A DNA stretch of 64,000 nt. It comes from Streptomyces roseolilacinus (GTDB lineage Bacteria; Actinomycetota; Actinomycetes; Streptomycetales; Streptomycetaceae). Location of the stretch: the NCBI RefSeq assembly GCF_014649335.1, contig NZ_BMSV01000002.1, positions 434,001-498,000 of the forward strand. Reading direction: 5' to 3'. The translations under genes were made by a program, and so were the position numbers. Shown piece after piece: positions 31,935 through 40,575 of this stretch; within the stretch, counting starts at the first letter, position 1, and each line of letters opens with the position of its first letter. Below the pieces are notes generated by a model. It had not been told where the DNA came from. It worked only from the letters and a program-made list of their open reading frames with translations, and did no database searches.

Positions 31935-32357
31935 ATGTCCAGGCCCCCGCTGCCGGAAGAAGCCGTCGCCCTGCTGCGCAAGCCGAACCCGGCCGTGCTG
32001 GCGACCCTGCGGTCCGACGGCCAGCCGGTTTCGACGGCCACGTGGTACCTGTGGGAGGACGACGGACGGGTACTGGTCAACATGGACGAGGGCCGCAAGC
32101 GGCTGGGCCACCTCCGCAGGGACCCCCGGGTGACCCTCACCGTGCTGGACGAGAAGTCCTGGTACACCCATGTGAGCCTGATCGGCCGGGTGGTGGAGAT
32201 GCGCGAGGACGAGGGCCTGGCCGACATCGACCGGCTGTCCCGCCACTACCTCGGCACGCAGTACCAGCAGCGGGACCGCGGCCGGGTCAGCGCGTGGATC
32301 GACGTGGAGCGCTGGCACGGCTGGGGCGCGCTGAAGGACCACCACCAGCCGGGCTGA
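31935..32357 (+). CDS. PPOX-class F420-dependent oxidoreductase
   Basis: A 140-residue split-barrel flavin/F420-binding protein. The family pattern is clear: PAVLATLRSDGQPVSTATWYLW, then a GRVLVNMDEGRKRLGHLRRDPRV block (broken here: VLVNMDEGRKR, HLRRDP), then VSLIGRVVEM and a final YQQRDRGRVSAWIDVERWHGW region. These enzymes use F420H2 to reduce small substrates, including quinones and biliverdin. The ATG at 31935 has a gaggagg ribosome site. Two LLM-type enzymes elsewhere in the window may share the cofactor. Confidence 0.9.
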   Translation: MSRPPLPEEAVALLRKPNPAVLATLRSDGQPVSTATWYLWEDDGRVLVNMDEGRKRLGHLRRDPRVTLTVLDEKSWYTHVSLIGRVVEMREDEGLADIDRLSRHYLGTQYQQRDRGRVSAWIDVERWHGWGALKDHHQPG

Positions 32358-32436
32358 CCGCGCGGGAACGAAGGCGCGCGGCCCGCGCGCCCCGGGCAGG
32401 GGCCGCCGGAGTCGTACGCGCCCGACGCGCGAGGGC

Positions 32437-33117
32437 TCAGGCGGCGGGCGCGGCGGTGAGCACGGCCGCGTGGACGGCCCGGGCCAGACGGGCGCCCCAC
32501 AGCGAGCGCGGCCCGGCGAAGGCGTGGGCCTCCTCGCCGGGCCGTACGGCGCGCGCGGCGACGCACACCGCGTCGGTGGGCGTACCGGAGCAGTCGTGGC
32601 CCGCGTCGAGCAGGGCCTGCACCTTCGCCTCGGTGGCCGTGGCCACGGCGTTGACCAGCGCGGCGTCGGTCAGCGCCACCGGGAGCGCGACGACGATGTT
32701 GACCGTGCCCGGCCCGGCCGGCACGGCCGCGCCCCGATCGGGGGAGGCGGCCCACCCCCGCACTCCGAGCCCCGCGGTGGCGACGGCGTCGACGCCGCCG
32801 TCGTGCCCGCGGCCGTACTCCGAGACGTCGGCGGCCGTCATCAGCCCGACCCCCGGCCCGTGCGCGCCGGCCTCACGGGCGAGCCGGGCCAGGTGGCGTT
32901 CCGGGTCGGTGCGCCGGTAGCCGTGGGACACCTGGGCGTTGAGGACCCAGGCGCGTTCCCCGATGCCTCCGCCCAGGACGGCGCTGCTGATCATCCGCCA
33001 GCCGGTCCCCGCCCGCCACAGCAGGGCGTGCAGCCCCTCGCCGTCCTCGACCCGGGTCGCCCGCTGCACGAGCAGCGGACCGGAGGCGCTTCGGGTCGGG
33101 GGGACGGCGGTGGGCAC
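32437..33117 (-). CDS. cbiZ: Adenosylcobinamide amidohydrolase (CbiZ family)
   Basis: A 226-residue protein with the CbiZ motifs: SSAVLGGGIG and VLNAQVSHGY near 45-65, PGVGLMTAADV (~88-98), GTVNIVVALPV (~138-148), GTPTDAVCVA (~178-187) and LWGARLARAVH near the end. CbiZ cleaves the aminopropanol side chain of adenosylcobinamide to adenosylcobyric acid, the entry point for salvaging incomplete corrinoids. Salvage could matter for the B12-binding sensor encoded about 6 kb away, but they are separate transcripts. Confidence 0.88.
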   Translation of the reverse strand: MPTAVPPTRSASGPLLVQRATRVEDGEGLHALLWRAGTGWRMISSAVLGGGIGERAWVLNAQVSHGYRRTDPERHLARLAREAGAHGPGVGLMTAADVSEYGRGHDGGVDAVATAGLGVRGWAASPDRGAAVPAGPGTVNIVVALPVALTDAALVNAVATATEAKVQALLDAGHDCSGTPTDAVCVAARAVRPGEEAHAFAGPRSLWGARLARAVHAAVLTAAPAA

Positions 33118-33270
33118 GGGGCACTCCTCGCGGGGGGACGGAACCGGCTGATCGTACGCGAGGTCCCGTACGCGCCCGTCCGCCGGCGTACGCCCGGCCC
33201 GGGTCGTCCCACCCCCCGACGGCGTCCGCCGCCCGCCGCCCCGGACCGGGGCGGCGGGGCCGCTCCGGAG

Positions 33271-33486
33271 TCAGGGGCGGGGGCCGACCGTCCTCGCACC
33301 GTCGCGGACGGCGATGGCCAGCGCGGGGCAGGAGTCCGCCGCGTCCAGGGCCCGTTCGTCCTCGGGGATCTCCGTCCGGACGGGTTCGGCGTACGTCCCC
33401 TCCAGCCGGAACAGGTCGGGGGCGAGGGCCGCGCACATGCCCGACCCCATGCACAGTCCGGGATCGACGCCGACCTTCCAGGCCAT
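33271..33486 (-). CDS. 3Fe-4S ferredoxin, electron donor to the P450
   Basis: A 71-residue acidic ferredoxin. A CMGSGMC segment and a later SCPALAI supply the three cysteines of a 3Fe-4S cluster; the fourth cysteine of the 4Fe-4S form is missing, as usual for Streptomyces P450 partners. ATG 33486 has a G-rich ribosome site. An alternative GTG at 33495 would overlap the P450 stop by four bases (GTGA). Either way it is translationally linked to the P450 and should pass electrons to its heme. Confidence 0.92.
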   Translation of the reverse strand: MAWKVGVDPGLCMGSGMCAALAPDLFRLEGTYAEPVRTEIPEDERALDAADSCPALAIAVRDGARTVGPRP

Positions 33487-33491
33487 CGGCG

Positions 33492-34685
33492 TCACCACCC
33501 CACCGGCATCTCGCGCGGCCCGCGGACCAGCATCTGGTTCTTCCACACCACGTCGCCCGCGAGGTGCAGGCCCGGGAAGCGGGCCAGCAGCGCCAGCAGC
33601 GCCTCCTGCAGTTCGAGGCGGGCCAGGGGAGCGCCGAGGCAGTGGTGGACACCGTGACCGAACCCGAGGTGCTGCACCCCCGTGCGGGTGATGTCGAGCC
33701 GGCCGGGCGCGGTGAACTTCAGCGCGTCGCGGTTCGCCGCCCCGACGGCGACGAGGACCGGCTCCCCGGCGCGTACGAGGGTGCCGCCCACCTCGATGTC
33801 CTCCGTGGCGTACCGGGGGAAGGCGGCCCCGCTGCCCAGGGGCACGAACCGCATCAGCTCCTCCACCGCGCCCGCCACCAGCTCCGGCCGCTCCCTGAGC
33901 AGGGCGAGCTGGTCCGGGTGCTCCAGCAGCGCGTAGACGAAGTTGGGGATCTGGCTCGCCGTGGTCTCGTGTCCGGCGACCAGGAGGCCCACGCACAGGT
34001 CGACCAGTTCCCGCTCGGTGAGCCGGTCGCCCGTGTCACGGGCGTCGATCAGCCCGGTCATCAGGTCCGGACGGGGGTTCTCCCGGTGGTCCTGGATCAG
34101 CCCGGCCATGTAGGAGCGCAGTTCCTCGCGGTTGCGGACGGCCTCGTCCGCGGTCAGCGAGCTCGTCGACAGGGCCGCGTCGCTCCACACGCGGAACCTC
34201 GGGCGGTCCTCCTCCGGAACCCCCAGCATCCGGCAGATCACGGCGACGGGCAGGGGCAGGGCGTAGTGCTCGACGAGGTCCACGGGCGGGCCCGCGGCCT
34301 CCAGGTCGTCGAGGAGACCGTGCGTCAGCTCCCGCACCTGCGGGCGGAGCTTCTCGACCTGGTGCATGGTGAAGGCCTTCGCCACGAGGGTGCGCAGGCG
34401 GGTGTGCTCCGGCGGGTCCATGCCCAGGATGCCCGCCTCCTGCTGTGCCTCGGACTGGCGGGGTTCGTCGTGCCGGACGGCTTCGGCCCGGCTGAAGCGC
34501 CGGTCGCCGAGGACGAAGCGGGCGTCGGCGTACCGGGTGGCCAGCCAGGCGGGCTCGCCGTAGGCCATACGGACGCGTAACAGGCCCGGCTGTTCCAGCG
34601 CCTTCGCGTACGCGTGGGCGAGCTCCAGTCCTTCGGGCTCGTTGAACGGATAGGCCACTGGTGTCTGCTCGCGAGCGGTCGTCAC
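33492..34685 (-). CDS. Cytochrome P450
   Basis: A 397-residue bacterial class I P450. Motifs: I-helix AGHETTAS, K-helix E-x-x-R in VEELMRFVPL, and heme loop FGHGVHHCLGAPLAR with the cysteine thiolate. It hydroxylates or otherwise oxidises an unknown substrate. GTG 34685 is chosen for its GGAGG site 7 bases upstream and normal N-terminus (TPVAYPFNEPEG). Codon 36 is TTA (34578-34580), so bldA dependence is expected. It is divergent from a TetR regulator across a perfect 16-bp palindrome, which is probably its operator. Confidence 0.94.
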   Translation of the reverse strand: MTTAREQTPVAYPFNEPEGLELAHAYAKALEQPGLLRVRMAYGEPAWLATRYADARFVLGDRRFSRAEAVRHDEPRQSEAQQEAGILGMDPPEHTRLRTLVAKAFTMHQVEKLRPQVRELTHGLLDDLEAAGPPVDLVEHYALPLPVAVICRMLGVPEEDRPRFRVWSDAALSTSSLTADEAVRNREELRSYMAGLIQDHRENPRPDLMTGLIDARDTGDRLTERELVDLCVGLLVAGHETTASQIPNFVYALLEHPDQLALLRERPELVAGAVEELMRFVPLGSGAAFPRYATEDIEVGGTLVRAGEPVLVAVGAANRDALKFTAPGRLDITRTGVQHLGFGHGVHHCLGAPLARLELQEALLALLARFPGLHLAGDVVWKNQMLVRGPREMPVGW

Positions 34686-34702
34686 GGGGAAACCTCCCTG
34701 GT

Positions 34703-34718
34703 GTAAGCAGCTGCTTAC
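34703..34718. promoter_or_regulatory. Perfect 16-bp palindrome, likely TetR operator
   Basis: GTAAGCAGCTGCTTAC reads the same on both strands. It lies 18 bp upstream of the P450 start and 87 bp upstream of the TetR start, within an AT-richer promoter pocket. The layout of a divergent TetR gene with a P450 is standard for repression relieved by a ligand that is often the P450 substrate. Confidence 0.75.
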
Positions 34719-34804
34719 CAACCTAGAGTTGGCCTCGGCGGCGGTCAACGGCGCCTCCGCGCCCCCGTCTCGGGGAGTGGAGCGGCAGAAGAGGGGGCGG
34801 CTGG

Positions 34805-35452
34805 GTGGAGGCCGAGGGGACGGAGGCCGGGGCGGCGCGCCCCGGACGCGGCGGGGCGGCCCGGGACCGGGCGGGCGGTGGGTCGACGCGGGAGCGGCTG
34901 CTCGTCGCCGCGTCCGAGCTGTTCGCCGAACGCGGGTACGAGCGGGCGACCGTCCGGGACATCGCGGCCCGCGCGGGCGTCAACCAGGCCCTCCTCTTCC
35001 GCCACTTCGGCTCGAAGCGCGCCCTGTTCGGCGAGGCGGTGGCGCGCGACGGCCTGGAGCAGCTGCGCACCACCTCTCCCGACCGGCTCGTGGAGGTGAT
35101 GCTGTCGAGCATGCTCACGCCCCCGCCGGATCGGGACGGGCACACGACCGGGGCCGCCAGGTACCTGGAGACGCTCCTGCGGTCGGTCGGCGCGCAGGAC
35201 GAGGTGACCGCGGCGGTCACGTCCCTGGGCGCCGACTACGCCCGCGCGCTCGCCGCGCTGAGCGACACCGACGACAGGGCGCTGCGCGCCGACCTCGTCC
35301 TCTCCTGGCTGCTGGGCATCGGGCTGATGCGCGTCGTCCTGCGCAAGCACCCCCTGGCCGACGCGGACCCCGCCGAGGTCACCCGCCTCGTCACCGACGC
35401 CCTGACCCACCTCCTGGGCGGCTCCGCCGCCACCCGCCCCCCACCCGGCTGA
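34805..35452 (+). CDS. TetR-family transcriptional regulator
   Basis: A 215-residue regulator. An Arg/Gly-rich N-terminal tail of ~25 residues precedes the helix-turn-helix (RLLVAASELFAERGYERATV, then AARAGVNQALLFRHF), and the C-terminal ligand domain begins about residue 80. The GTG at 34805 is the earliest start in frame; the real start could be nearer the HTH. It is divergent from the P450-ferredoxin pair, whose promoter it most likely represses through the palindrome at 34703. Confidence 0.9.
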   Translation: MEAEGTEAGAARPGRGGAARDRAGGGSTRERLLVAASELFAERGYERATVRDIAARAGVNQALLFRHFGSKRALFGEAVARDGLEQLRTTSPDRLVEVMLSSMLTPPPDRDGHTTGAARYLETLLRSVGAQDEVTAAVTSLGADYARALAALSDTDDRALRADLVLSWLLGIGLMRVVLRKHPLADADPAEVTRLVTDALTHLLGGSAATRPPPG

Positions 35453-35674
35453 CCCGCCCCGCGGCGCGCGCCTCCGCCCTCGGGGCGCCCCGTACCCGAG
35501 GGCGGGTTCGGGCGGACACGCGGCGGGAGACGTCCCCGGGGCCGGGACGCCGGTCCCGCTCCGGCCGCCCGGTCCGCGCACGCCGCGGCCGGTGGGATCG
35601 CGGCGTGCGCGCCCAGCGGTCCGGGAGCACGGCCGGCGGGGGCGGGCCGGCGCCCCCGTGCGATGCTGGCGTGC

Positions 35675-36184
35675 ATGATCCTGGAGGACCTGGTACGGCT
35701 GCGTCGGGCTCGGGACGTGATGGACCGCGACTACGCGCGGCCGCTGGACGTCCCGGCGCTGGCGAGCGTGGCCCTCATGTCGCCCGGGCACTTCTCCCGC
35801 AGCTTCCGCGCCGCGTTCGGGGAGACGCCCTACGGCTACCTGATGACCCGTCGCGTCGAGCGGGCGAAGGCGCTGCTGCGGCGGGGCGACATGAGCGTGA
35901 CCGAGGTCTGCTTCGCGGTCGGCTGCACCTCGCTGGGGTCGTTCAGCTCGCGCTTCACCGAGCTGGTCGGCGAACCCCCGAGCGTCTACCGGGCCCGCCG
36001 CCACGAGGCCGGCGCCGCGATCCCGGCGTGCGTCGCCAAGGTCCTCACCCGGCCGGTCAGGAACGGCGGCCCGGTCGGGAGAGGCGACCCGGCGGGGAAG
36101 GGCGGCCCGGTCGGGAAGGGCGGCCCGGCGGGGACCGGGGAACCGGTCAGGATCGGAGAAGCGGGATCCGGCGCCGCCTCGTAG
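35675..36184 (+). CDS. AraC-family regulator with a Gly-Pro repeat tail
   Basis: A 169-residue protein. It is almost entirely the paired HTH of AraC/XylS (LASVALMSPGHFSRSFRAAF and VTEVCFAVGCTSLGSFSSRF), with no N-terminal sensor. After the HTH comes a disordered tail holding four hexapeptides of the type G-x-P-x-G-x. The ATG at 35675 begins the HTH region; an ATG 12 bases earlier is also possible. The glyoxalase-family gene starts 11 bp after its stop, so they form an operon. The usual pattern is that such a regulator controls the adjacent VOC protein. Confidence 0.88.
   Translation: MILEDLVRLRRARDVMDRDYARPLDVPALASVALMSPGHFSRSFRAAFGETPYGYLMTRRVERAKALLRRGDMSVTEVCFAVGCTSLGSFSSRFTELVGEPPSVYRARRHEAGAAIPACVAKVLTRPVRNGGPVGRGDPAGKGGPVGKGGPAGTGEPVRIGEAGSGAAS
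36065..36136 (+). repeat. Four tandem 18-bp repeats in the AraC-type gene
   Basis: Units at 36065, 36083, 36101 and 36119 differ at a few positions and alternate between ggcggcccggtcgggaag-like and ggcggcccggcggggaag-like forms. They encode GGPVGR, GDPAGK, GGPVGK and GGPAGT. The array is in frame and could vary in copy number between strains. Confidence 0.9.
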
Positions 36185-36194
36185 CGTCGGCGGC

Positions 36195-36611
36195 ATGGAC
36201 ATCAACCTTTCCCAGTGCTTCGTCGCCGTCGACGACCACGACAAGGCGCTCGCCTTCTACCGCGACGCCCTCGGCCTGGAGGTACGCAACGACGTCGCGT
36301 TCGAGGGGATGCGCTGGGTGACCGTCGGCTCACCCGCGCAGCCGGACGTGGAGATCGTGCTCGAACCGCCGCTCGCCGACCCCAACGCATCGCCCGCCGA
36401 CCGGCGGGCGATGGCGGAACTGCTGGCCAAGGGCATGCTGCGGGGCGTGATCTTCGCCACCGACGACTGCGACGCCGCCTACGAACGCGTCAGGGCCGCC
36501 GGCGGGGAGGTGCTGCAGGAACCGATCGACCAGCCCTACGGCGTCCGCGACTGCGCCTTCCGCGACCCGGCCGGCAACATGATCCGCCTCACCCAGTCCC
36601 GCAAGCGGTGA
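36195..36611 (+). CDS. VOC (glyoxalase/bleomycin-resistance) family protein
   Basis: A 138-residue protein with two beta-alpha-beta-beta-beta units. N-terminal: CFVAVDDHDKALAFYRDALG. C-terminal: GVIFATDDCDAAYERVRAAGG, then FRDPAGNMIRL, with the glutamate-type metal site replaced by Asn. VOC proteins bind metals and act as lyases, dioxygenases or drug-binding resistance proteins. The exact role is open. It is co-transcribed with the AraC-type gene 11 bp upstream. Confidence 0.9.
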   Translation: MDINLSQCFVAVDDHDKALAFYRDALGLEVRNDVAFEGMRWVTVGSPAQPDVEIVLEPPLADPNASPADRRAMAELLAKGMLRGVIFATDDCDAAYERVRAAGGEVLQEPIDQPYGVRDCAFRDPAGNMIRLTQSRKR

Positions 36612-36650
36612 GGACCGCCCGCGAAGGCCCCGGCCGGCCGCCGCACGGGG

Positions 36651-37043
36651 TCAGCGGGACGCGACCACGACCGTGATCGTCTTGCCGCCGTCCTCCGCCG
36701 TGATGGTGATGGCGGTGCTGAGGCGCTGGATGAGGGGCCATCCGTAGCCGCCGGGGACGGCGGCGCCGTCGCGCGGGGTGGTGCGGGGCAAGACCGGCGA
36801 GCGGTCGGTGACGCTGATGCGGATGGCGTGCGCGTCGAGCGCGGCGTGGAAGCGGGTGACGCCGCCGCCGTGCCTGAGGGCGTTGGTGACGAGCTCGGAG
36901 GTCACCAGGAGGATGTCGTTGACCGCGGTCTCGGACGGCGGCGGGCCGACCCCGGTGGTGAGGAGGTGGCGTACGTGATCACGTGCCGCCGCCGCGGTGG
37001 TGGGACGGTGCGCGCGGTTCGTCGCGACGTCGGGGACCGCCAT
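36651..37043 (-). CDS. HATPase anti-sigma-type kinase (RsbW/SpoIIAB-like)
   Basis: A 130-residue GHKL ATPase: N box VTSELVTNALRHGGG (~45-60), then a VTDRSP strand and a GYGWPLIQRLS segment (G box). Such proteins bind and inhibit sigma factors, or phosphorylate STAS antagonists on serine. ATG 37043 is chosen for its ggagg site and the clean start of conservation. It lies 93 bp downstream of a STAS gene on the same strand, a classical antagonist/kinase pair. Together with the divergent phosphatase operon it forms a partner-switching module. Confidence 0.88.
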   Translation of the reverse strand: MAVPDVATNRAHRPTTAAAARDHVRHLLTTGVGPPPSETAVNDILLVTSELVTNALRHGGGVTRFHAALDAHAIRISVTDRSPVLPRTTPRDGAAVPGGYGWPLIQRLSTAITITAEDGGKTITVVVASR

Positions 37044-37136
37044 GCCCTCCTCCACTCCTGTCGTCTCCTCGTCGTGCCGGTCCGTATACCCGCTGCGGGC
37101 GGATCCCTCCGCCCGCAGCGGCGGGGCGGGCATCGC

Positions 37137-37514
37137 CTACCCCTCCCCGTGGCCGTCGGCGGGCATCGCCCGGGCGGCCGAGGCGGCCGCGGTCACCGAG
37201 TCGACGAGGGTGAAGGAGCGGACCGTGTCGGTGACCTCCAGCAGCCGGAGGACCGACGGGTTCGGCTGGGACAGGAACAGCGGGACCCCGGCGGCCCGGT
37301 GCTGGCTTTCGGCCCGGAGGAGGGCGTGCAGGAAGGACGAGTCGGCGAAGGTGACCTGGGACAGGTCGAGGACCGTCCCCGCGGGGGCGTCGTGGGGGAG
37401 GGGGGCGAGCGCGCGGGCGAGTTCCTCGGCCGTGTCGAAGTCGAACTCGCCGCTGACACGCACGATCCGCACACCGGCGGTCACCGCCGTCAGGACTTCG
37501 GGTTCGTCGCTCAT
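37137..37514 (-). CDS. STAS-domain anti-sigma-factor antagonist (RsbV-like)
   Basis: A 125-residue STAS protein. The phosphorylatable serine is in VTFADSSFLHALL (about residues 55-67). Most RsbV-type proteins read DSSGL here, so the Gly is replaced by Phe, which may affect phosphorylation. It is probably the substrate of the kinase encoded just downstream and of the SpoIIE phosphatase encoded divergently at 37781. When unphosphorylated it would sequester the kinase and free a sigma factor, whose gene is not in the window. Confidence 0.88.
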   Translation of the reverse strand: MSDEPEVLTAVTAGVRIVRVSGEFDFDTAEELARALAPLPHDAPAGTVLDLSQVTFADSSFLHALLRAESQHRAAGVPLFLSQPNPSVLRLLEVTDTVRSFTLVDSVTAAASAARAMPADGHGEG

Positions 37515-37780
37515 CGCGGCATTATCCCACCGGTGCCCGCCGGGCCTCCCCGGCGGGGGAGCCGGGCGGTCGGGGTGTCCGTGCCGCCGGCCGCACCCGG
37601 GGACCCGCGTGTGGACATCGCGTGCCCGGGTCCTGTGGGGGGTGTGCAGATGTGACGTGGAGGCGGGAACGGCCGGTCCGGTCTCCGCACCGGCTTGATA
37701 GTCCGGCGGCACCTGCGGGATGGTGGGAAGCCTTGTCCTCCAGCGGAAGGTGGTGAGGCCCGTCTCCCGGGTCTCCACTC

Positions 37781-39448
37781 ATGACGACTCACGAGGGCAT
37801 CAAGCCCCTGCAACCAGGTCCCGCGCACGGCGTCGCCACTTCGTGGACGCACGCACCGTACCCCGCCCTCGTCGCGGACGAGGCCGGCGGGATCGTGCAG
37901 GTCAACGACGCCGCGGCAACCCTGTTCCCGGGAGCGGTCCCGGGCACCCTGCTCGACGACACCGTTCCCGGATGGCTCGCCGACGCGCACCGCGGTCTCG
38001 CCCGGCGCGGCGGCGGGGACGGGGTGCCGGGCCGCACGGTCAGCGGCCGGCACGGCCCCCTCGTGCTGGAGGCGCACCCCACGGTCGGTGTGGACGGGGG
38101 CGTGGTGTGGTGGCTGACCGACGACACCGACCGGCTCCTCGCCGAGCGGGCCCTGCGGCACGAGCAGGAACGGACCGCTTTCCTCGCCCAGGCGTCCACG
38201 CAGTTGCTGGCGTCGCTGAACGTACGGCGCTGCATGGAGGTGGCGGTGGAACTGGCGGCCGAGTACCTGGCGGACGCCGCGGTCCTGGTCGCCCCGCCCA
38301 ACGGCCGGCACCACCCGCTGGCCGGCTGCGTCGCCGGGCAGGCGCCGGAGCACCGGATGATCCGTGTCGACCCCGCCGAGGTGCCCGGTCTGAGCGAGGC
38401 ACTCCAGGGCTTCCCACCCGTCCCGTCGCGGTGGATCGACCCGGCGTCGCTGCCCCCGTGGGCGGTTCCGGACGGCTTCGAGGGCCGGGCGGGCTCCGTG
38501 GTCGTCACCCCCCTGCCCGGCCACGGGGTGCCGGCCGGGGCGCTGATCCTGCTGCGGCACGGTGACCGGGCGGCGTTCGACGCGGCCGAGGAGGTCTTCG
38601 CGGGCCTGTTCGCGGCACGCGCGGGAGCGGCGCTGTCCGCGGCCCGGCTCTACACCGAGCAGGCCAGGATCACCGCCACCCTGATGGCCGACCTGCTGCC
38701 GCCTACCCTCACGCAGATCCGCGGAGTGGAGTTCGCCGGGGGCTACCGGCCCTCCCAGGACACCGAGCGGATCGGCGGCGACTTCTACGACGTGCACCCC
38801 GCCGCCGAGGAGGGCCAGGAGACCCTCGCCGTCCTGGGGGACGTGTGCGGCAAGGGCCTGGAGGCGGCCGTCCTGACCGGGAAGATCCGCAACACCCTCC
38901 AGGCGCTGCTCCCCATGACCGGTGACCACGAGCACGTGCTGCGGCTGCTCAACCGGGCCCTGCTCAGCAGCCGCCACTCGCGCTTCGCGACCCTGGCCCT
39001 GGCCTCCGTCGTACGCCGCGGCGGCAAGGTCCGGCTCCGGCTGACCAGCGCGGGCCACCCGCCGCCGCTGATCGTCCGGCACACCGGCGAGGTCGAGCAG
39101 GCCGACACGAGCGGCACCCTCATCGGCGCGCTGCCCCACGTCCGGGCCACCACCGCCCACGTGGAGCTGGCGCCCGGCGAGACGTGCCTGCTGTACACCG
39201 ACGGCATCACCGAGGGCAGGGGAGGCCCCCTCGGTGACGTCATGCTCGGCGAGCGGCGGTTGAGCGCGACGCTGGCCGAGTGCGCGGGGATGCCGGCCGA
39301 AGCGGTCGTCGAACGCGTCCAGATGCTCGCCACCGAGTGGGTCGGGGGCAATCCGCACGACGACATGGCGCTGCTGGCCATCACCGCCCCCAACCGGGCA
39401 CAACTCACTGCCGTAGACGGACGAACTCCGGGCAGGTACACGGCATGA
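37781..39448 (+). CDS. SpoIIE-type phosphatase with PAS and GAF sensor domains
   Basis: A 555-residue protein. PAS-like region ~20-120 (PYPALVADEAGGIVQVN), GAF ~130-285 (QLLASLNVRRCMEVAVELAA) and PP2C domain ~300-540. The phosphatase metal sites are intact: IGGDFYD, GDVCGKG, YTDGITEGRG and NPHDDMALLA. It should dephosphorylate STAS antagonists (37137 or 40572) in response to signals sensed by its PAS/GAF part. The stop overlaps the next gene by ATGA, tying its synthesis to the B12-binding protein. It is divergent from the STAS-kinase pair across ~265 bp. Confidence 0.92.
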   Translation: MTTHEGIKPLQPGPAHGVATSWTHAPYPALVADEAGGIVQVNDAAATLFPGAVPGTLLDDTVPGWLADAHRGLARRGGGDGVPGRTVSGRHGPLVLEAHPTVGVDGGVVWWLTDDTDRLLAERALRHEQERTAFLAQASTQLLASLNVRRCMEVAVELAAEYLADAAVLVAPPNGRHHPLAGCVAGQAPEHRMIRVDPAEVPGLSEALQGFPPVPSRWIDPASLPPWAVPDGFEGRAGSVVVTPLPGHGVPAGALILLRHGDRAAFDAAEEVFAGLFAARAGAALSAARLYTEQARITATLMADLLPPTLTQIRGVEFAGGYRPSQDTERIGGDFYDVHPAAEEGQETLAVLGDVCGKGLEAAVLTGKIRNTLQALLPMTGDHEHVLRLLNRALLSSRHSRFATLALASVVRRGGKVRLRLTSAGHPPPLIVRHTGEVEQADTSGTLIGALPHVRATTAHVELAPGETCLLYTDGITEGRGGPLGDVMLGERRLSATLAECAGMPAEAVVERVQMLATEWVGGNPHDDMALLAITAPNRAQLTAVDGRTPGRYTA

Positions 39449-40575
39449 CGCAGAGGGACACGGAAGCCGGAGCCGGCCGCGACCCGGACGGCCGCCTGGC
39501 GAGGGCGCGCACCGAGTTGTGGCGGGCGGTACAGGCACGGGACGAGCACGCCGCCCGGCTGGCGGTCTTCGGCCTCCTGGACGGCGGGGCCACGGCGGAG
39601 AGCGCGCTGCTCGACGTCATCGCCCCGGTGCAGGCGAAGGTGGGGGCCGAATGGGCCGCGGACCGCATCAGCGTCGCCCAGGAGCACGCGGCCACCGCCA
39701 TCCACGACCGGATCATCGCGGCGATGGCGCACCGCGACCCGCCCCCGGCGGCGCGTGCGGCGCGGGCCGGGGCGGTGGCGGTGACGATCGCCTGCGTGGA
39801 CGGCGAATGGCACGCCCTGCCCGCGAGGATCCTGGCCGAGGTGCTGCGGGGCCGCGGCCACCGGGTGGACTTCCTCGGTGCCCAGGTCCCCACCCCCCAC
39901 CTGGTGGCGCACCTGCACCGGACCGCGCCGGGCGTCCTCGCCCTGTCCTCCTCGATCCCGACCCGGCTGCCCCAGGCGCACACCGCCGTCACCGCCGTCC
40001 AGGCCATAGGGATCCCGGTGCTCGCCGGCGGTGCCGCCTTCGGCCGCGACGGCCGCTACGCCCGCCTCCTCGGCGCCGACGCCTGGGCGCCCGACGCCCG
40101 CGCCGCCGCGGACCTCCTCGACCGGGGTGTGCCGCGGCCGTTCCCGGCGGGACCCCGGCAGGTCGGCGACGACCTGCCGCACCTGACCGACCAGGAGTAC
40201 ACCCTGGTCACCCGCAACAAGCGCCAACTGGTGAAGAACACCCTCGCCGGGCTGGAGGAGCGGCTGCCCGGGATGCAGGCGTACACCGACGCGCAGCGGG
40301 AGCGGACCGCCGAGGACATCGCCCACATCGTCGACTTCCTCGCCACCGCCCTCTACACCGACGCGGTGGAGGTGTTCACCGACTTCATCGGCTGGACCGG
40401 TGACGTCCTCGAAGCGCGACGCGTCCCCGCGACCGCCCTGCTGCCCGGGCTCGACGTCCTCGGTGAAGAGCTGAAGGACTTCCCCCGGGCCCTGGACTTC
40501 CTCGCCCGCGGCCGGGACGTCATCGACGCCCGCGACCCCCGTCCCCCGATCCCCCTCACTGGAACACCGGCATGA
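39445..40575 (+). CDS. B12-binding sensor with CarH-type motif and RsbR-like C-terminal domain
   Basis: A 376-residue soluble protein with no DNA-binding domain. A four-helix cap (~15-100) contains W70-x9-E80-H81, the motif that covers the adenosyl group of AdoCbl in CarH/LitR photoreceptors. A Rossmann-type B12 domain (~105-235) has E121-x-H123-x-x-P126 in place of D-x-H-x-x-G, so His123 is the likely lower ligand, and a later LAGGAAF. The last ~120 residues (HIVDFLATALYTDAVEVF, then FIGWTGDVLEARRV) resemble the non-heme-globin N-terminal domain of RsbR stressosome proteins. It is joined by 4-base overlaps to a phosphatase and a STAS gene. I infer a light- or B12-responsive input to sigma-factor control. 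Confidence 0.85.
   Translation: MTQRDTEAGAGRDPDGRLARARTELWRAVQARDEHAARLAVFGLLDGGATAESALLDVIAPVQAKVGAEWAADRISVAQEHAATAIHDRIIAAMAHRDPPPAARAARAGAVAVTIACVDGEWHALPARILAEVLRGRGHRVDFLGAQVPTPHLVAHLHRTAPGVLALSSSIPTRLPQAHTAVTAVQAIGIPVLAGGAAFGRDGRYARLLGADAWAPDARAAADLLDRGVPRPFPAGPRQVGDDLPHLTDQEYTLVTRNKRQLVKNTLAGLEERLPGMQAYTDAQRERTAEDIAHIVDFLATALYTDAVEVFTDFIGWTGDVLEARRVPATALLPGLDVLGEELKDFPRALDFLARGRDVIDARDPRPPIPLTGTPA

Noticed and set aside
32437..33270. Cobalamin riboswitch upstream of cbiZ
   Set aside because: The upstream interval is short and GC-rich; I could not find a B12-box-like segment.
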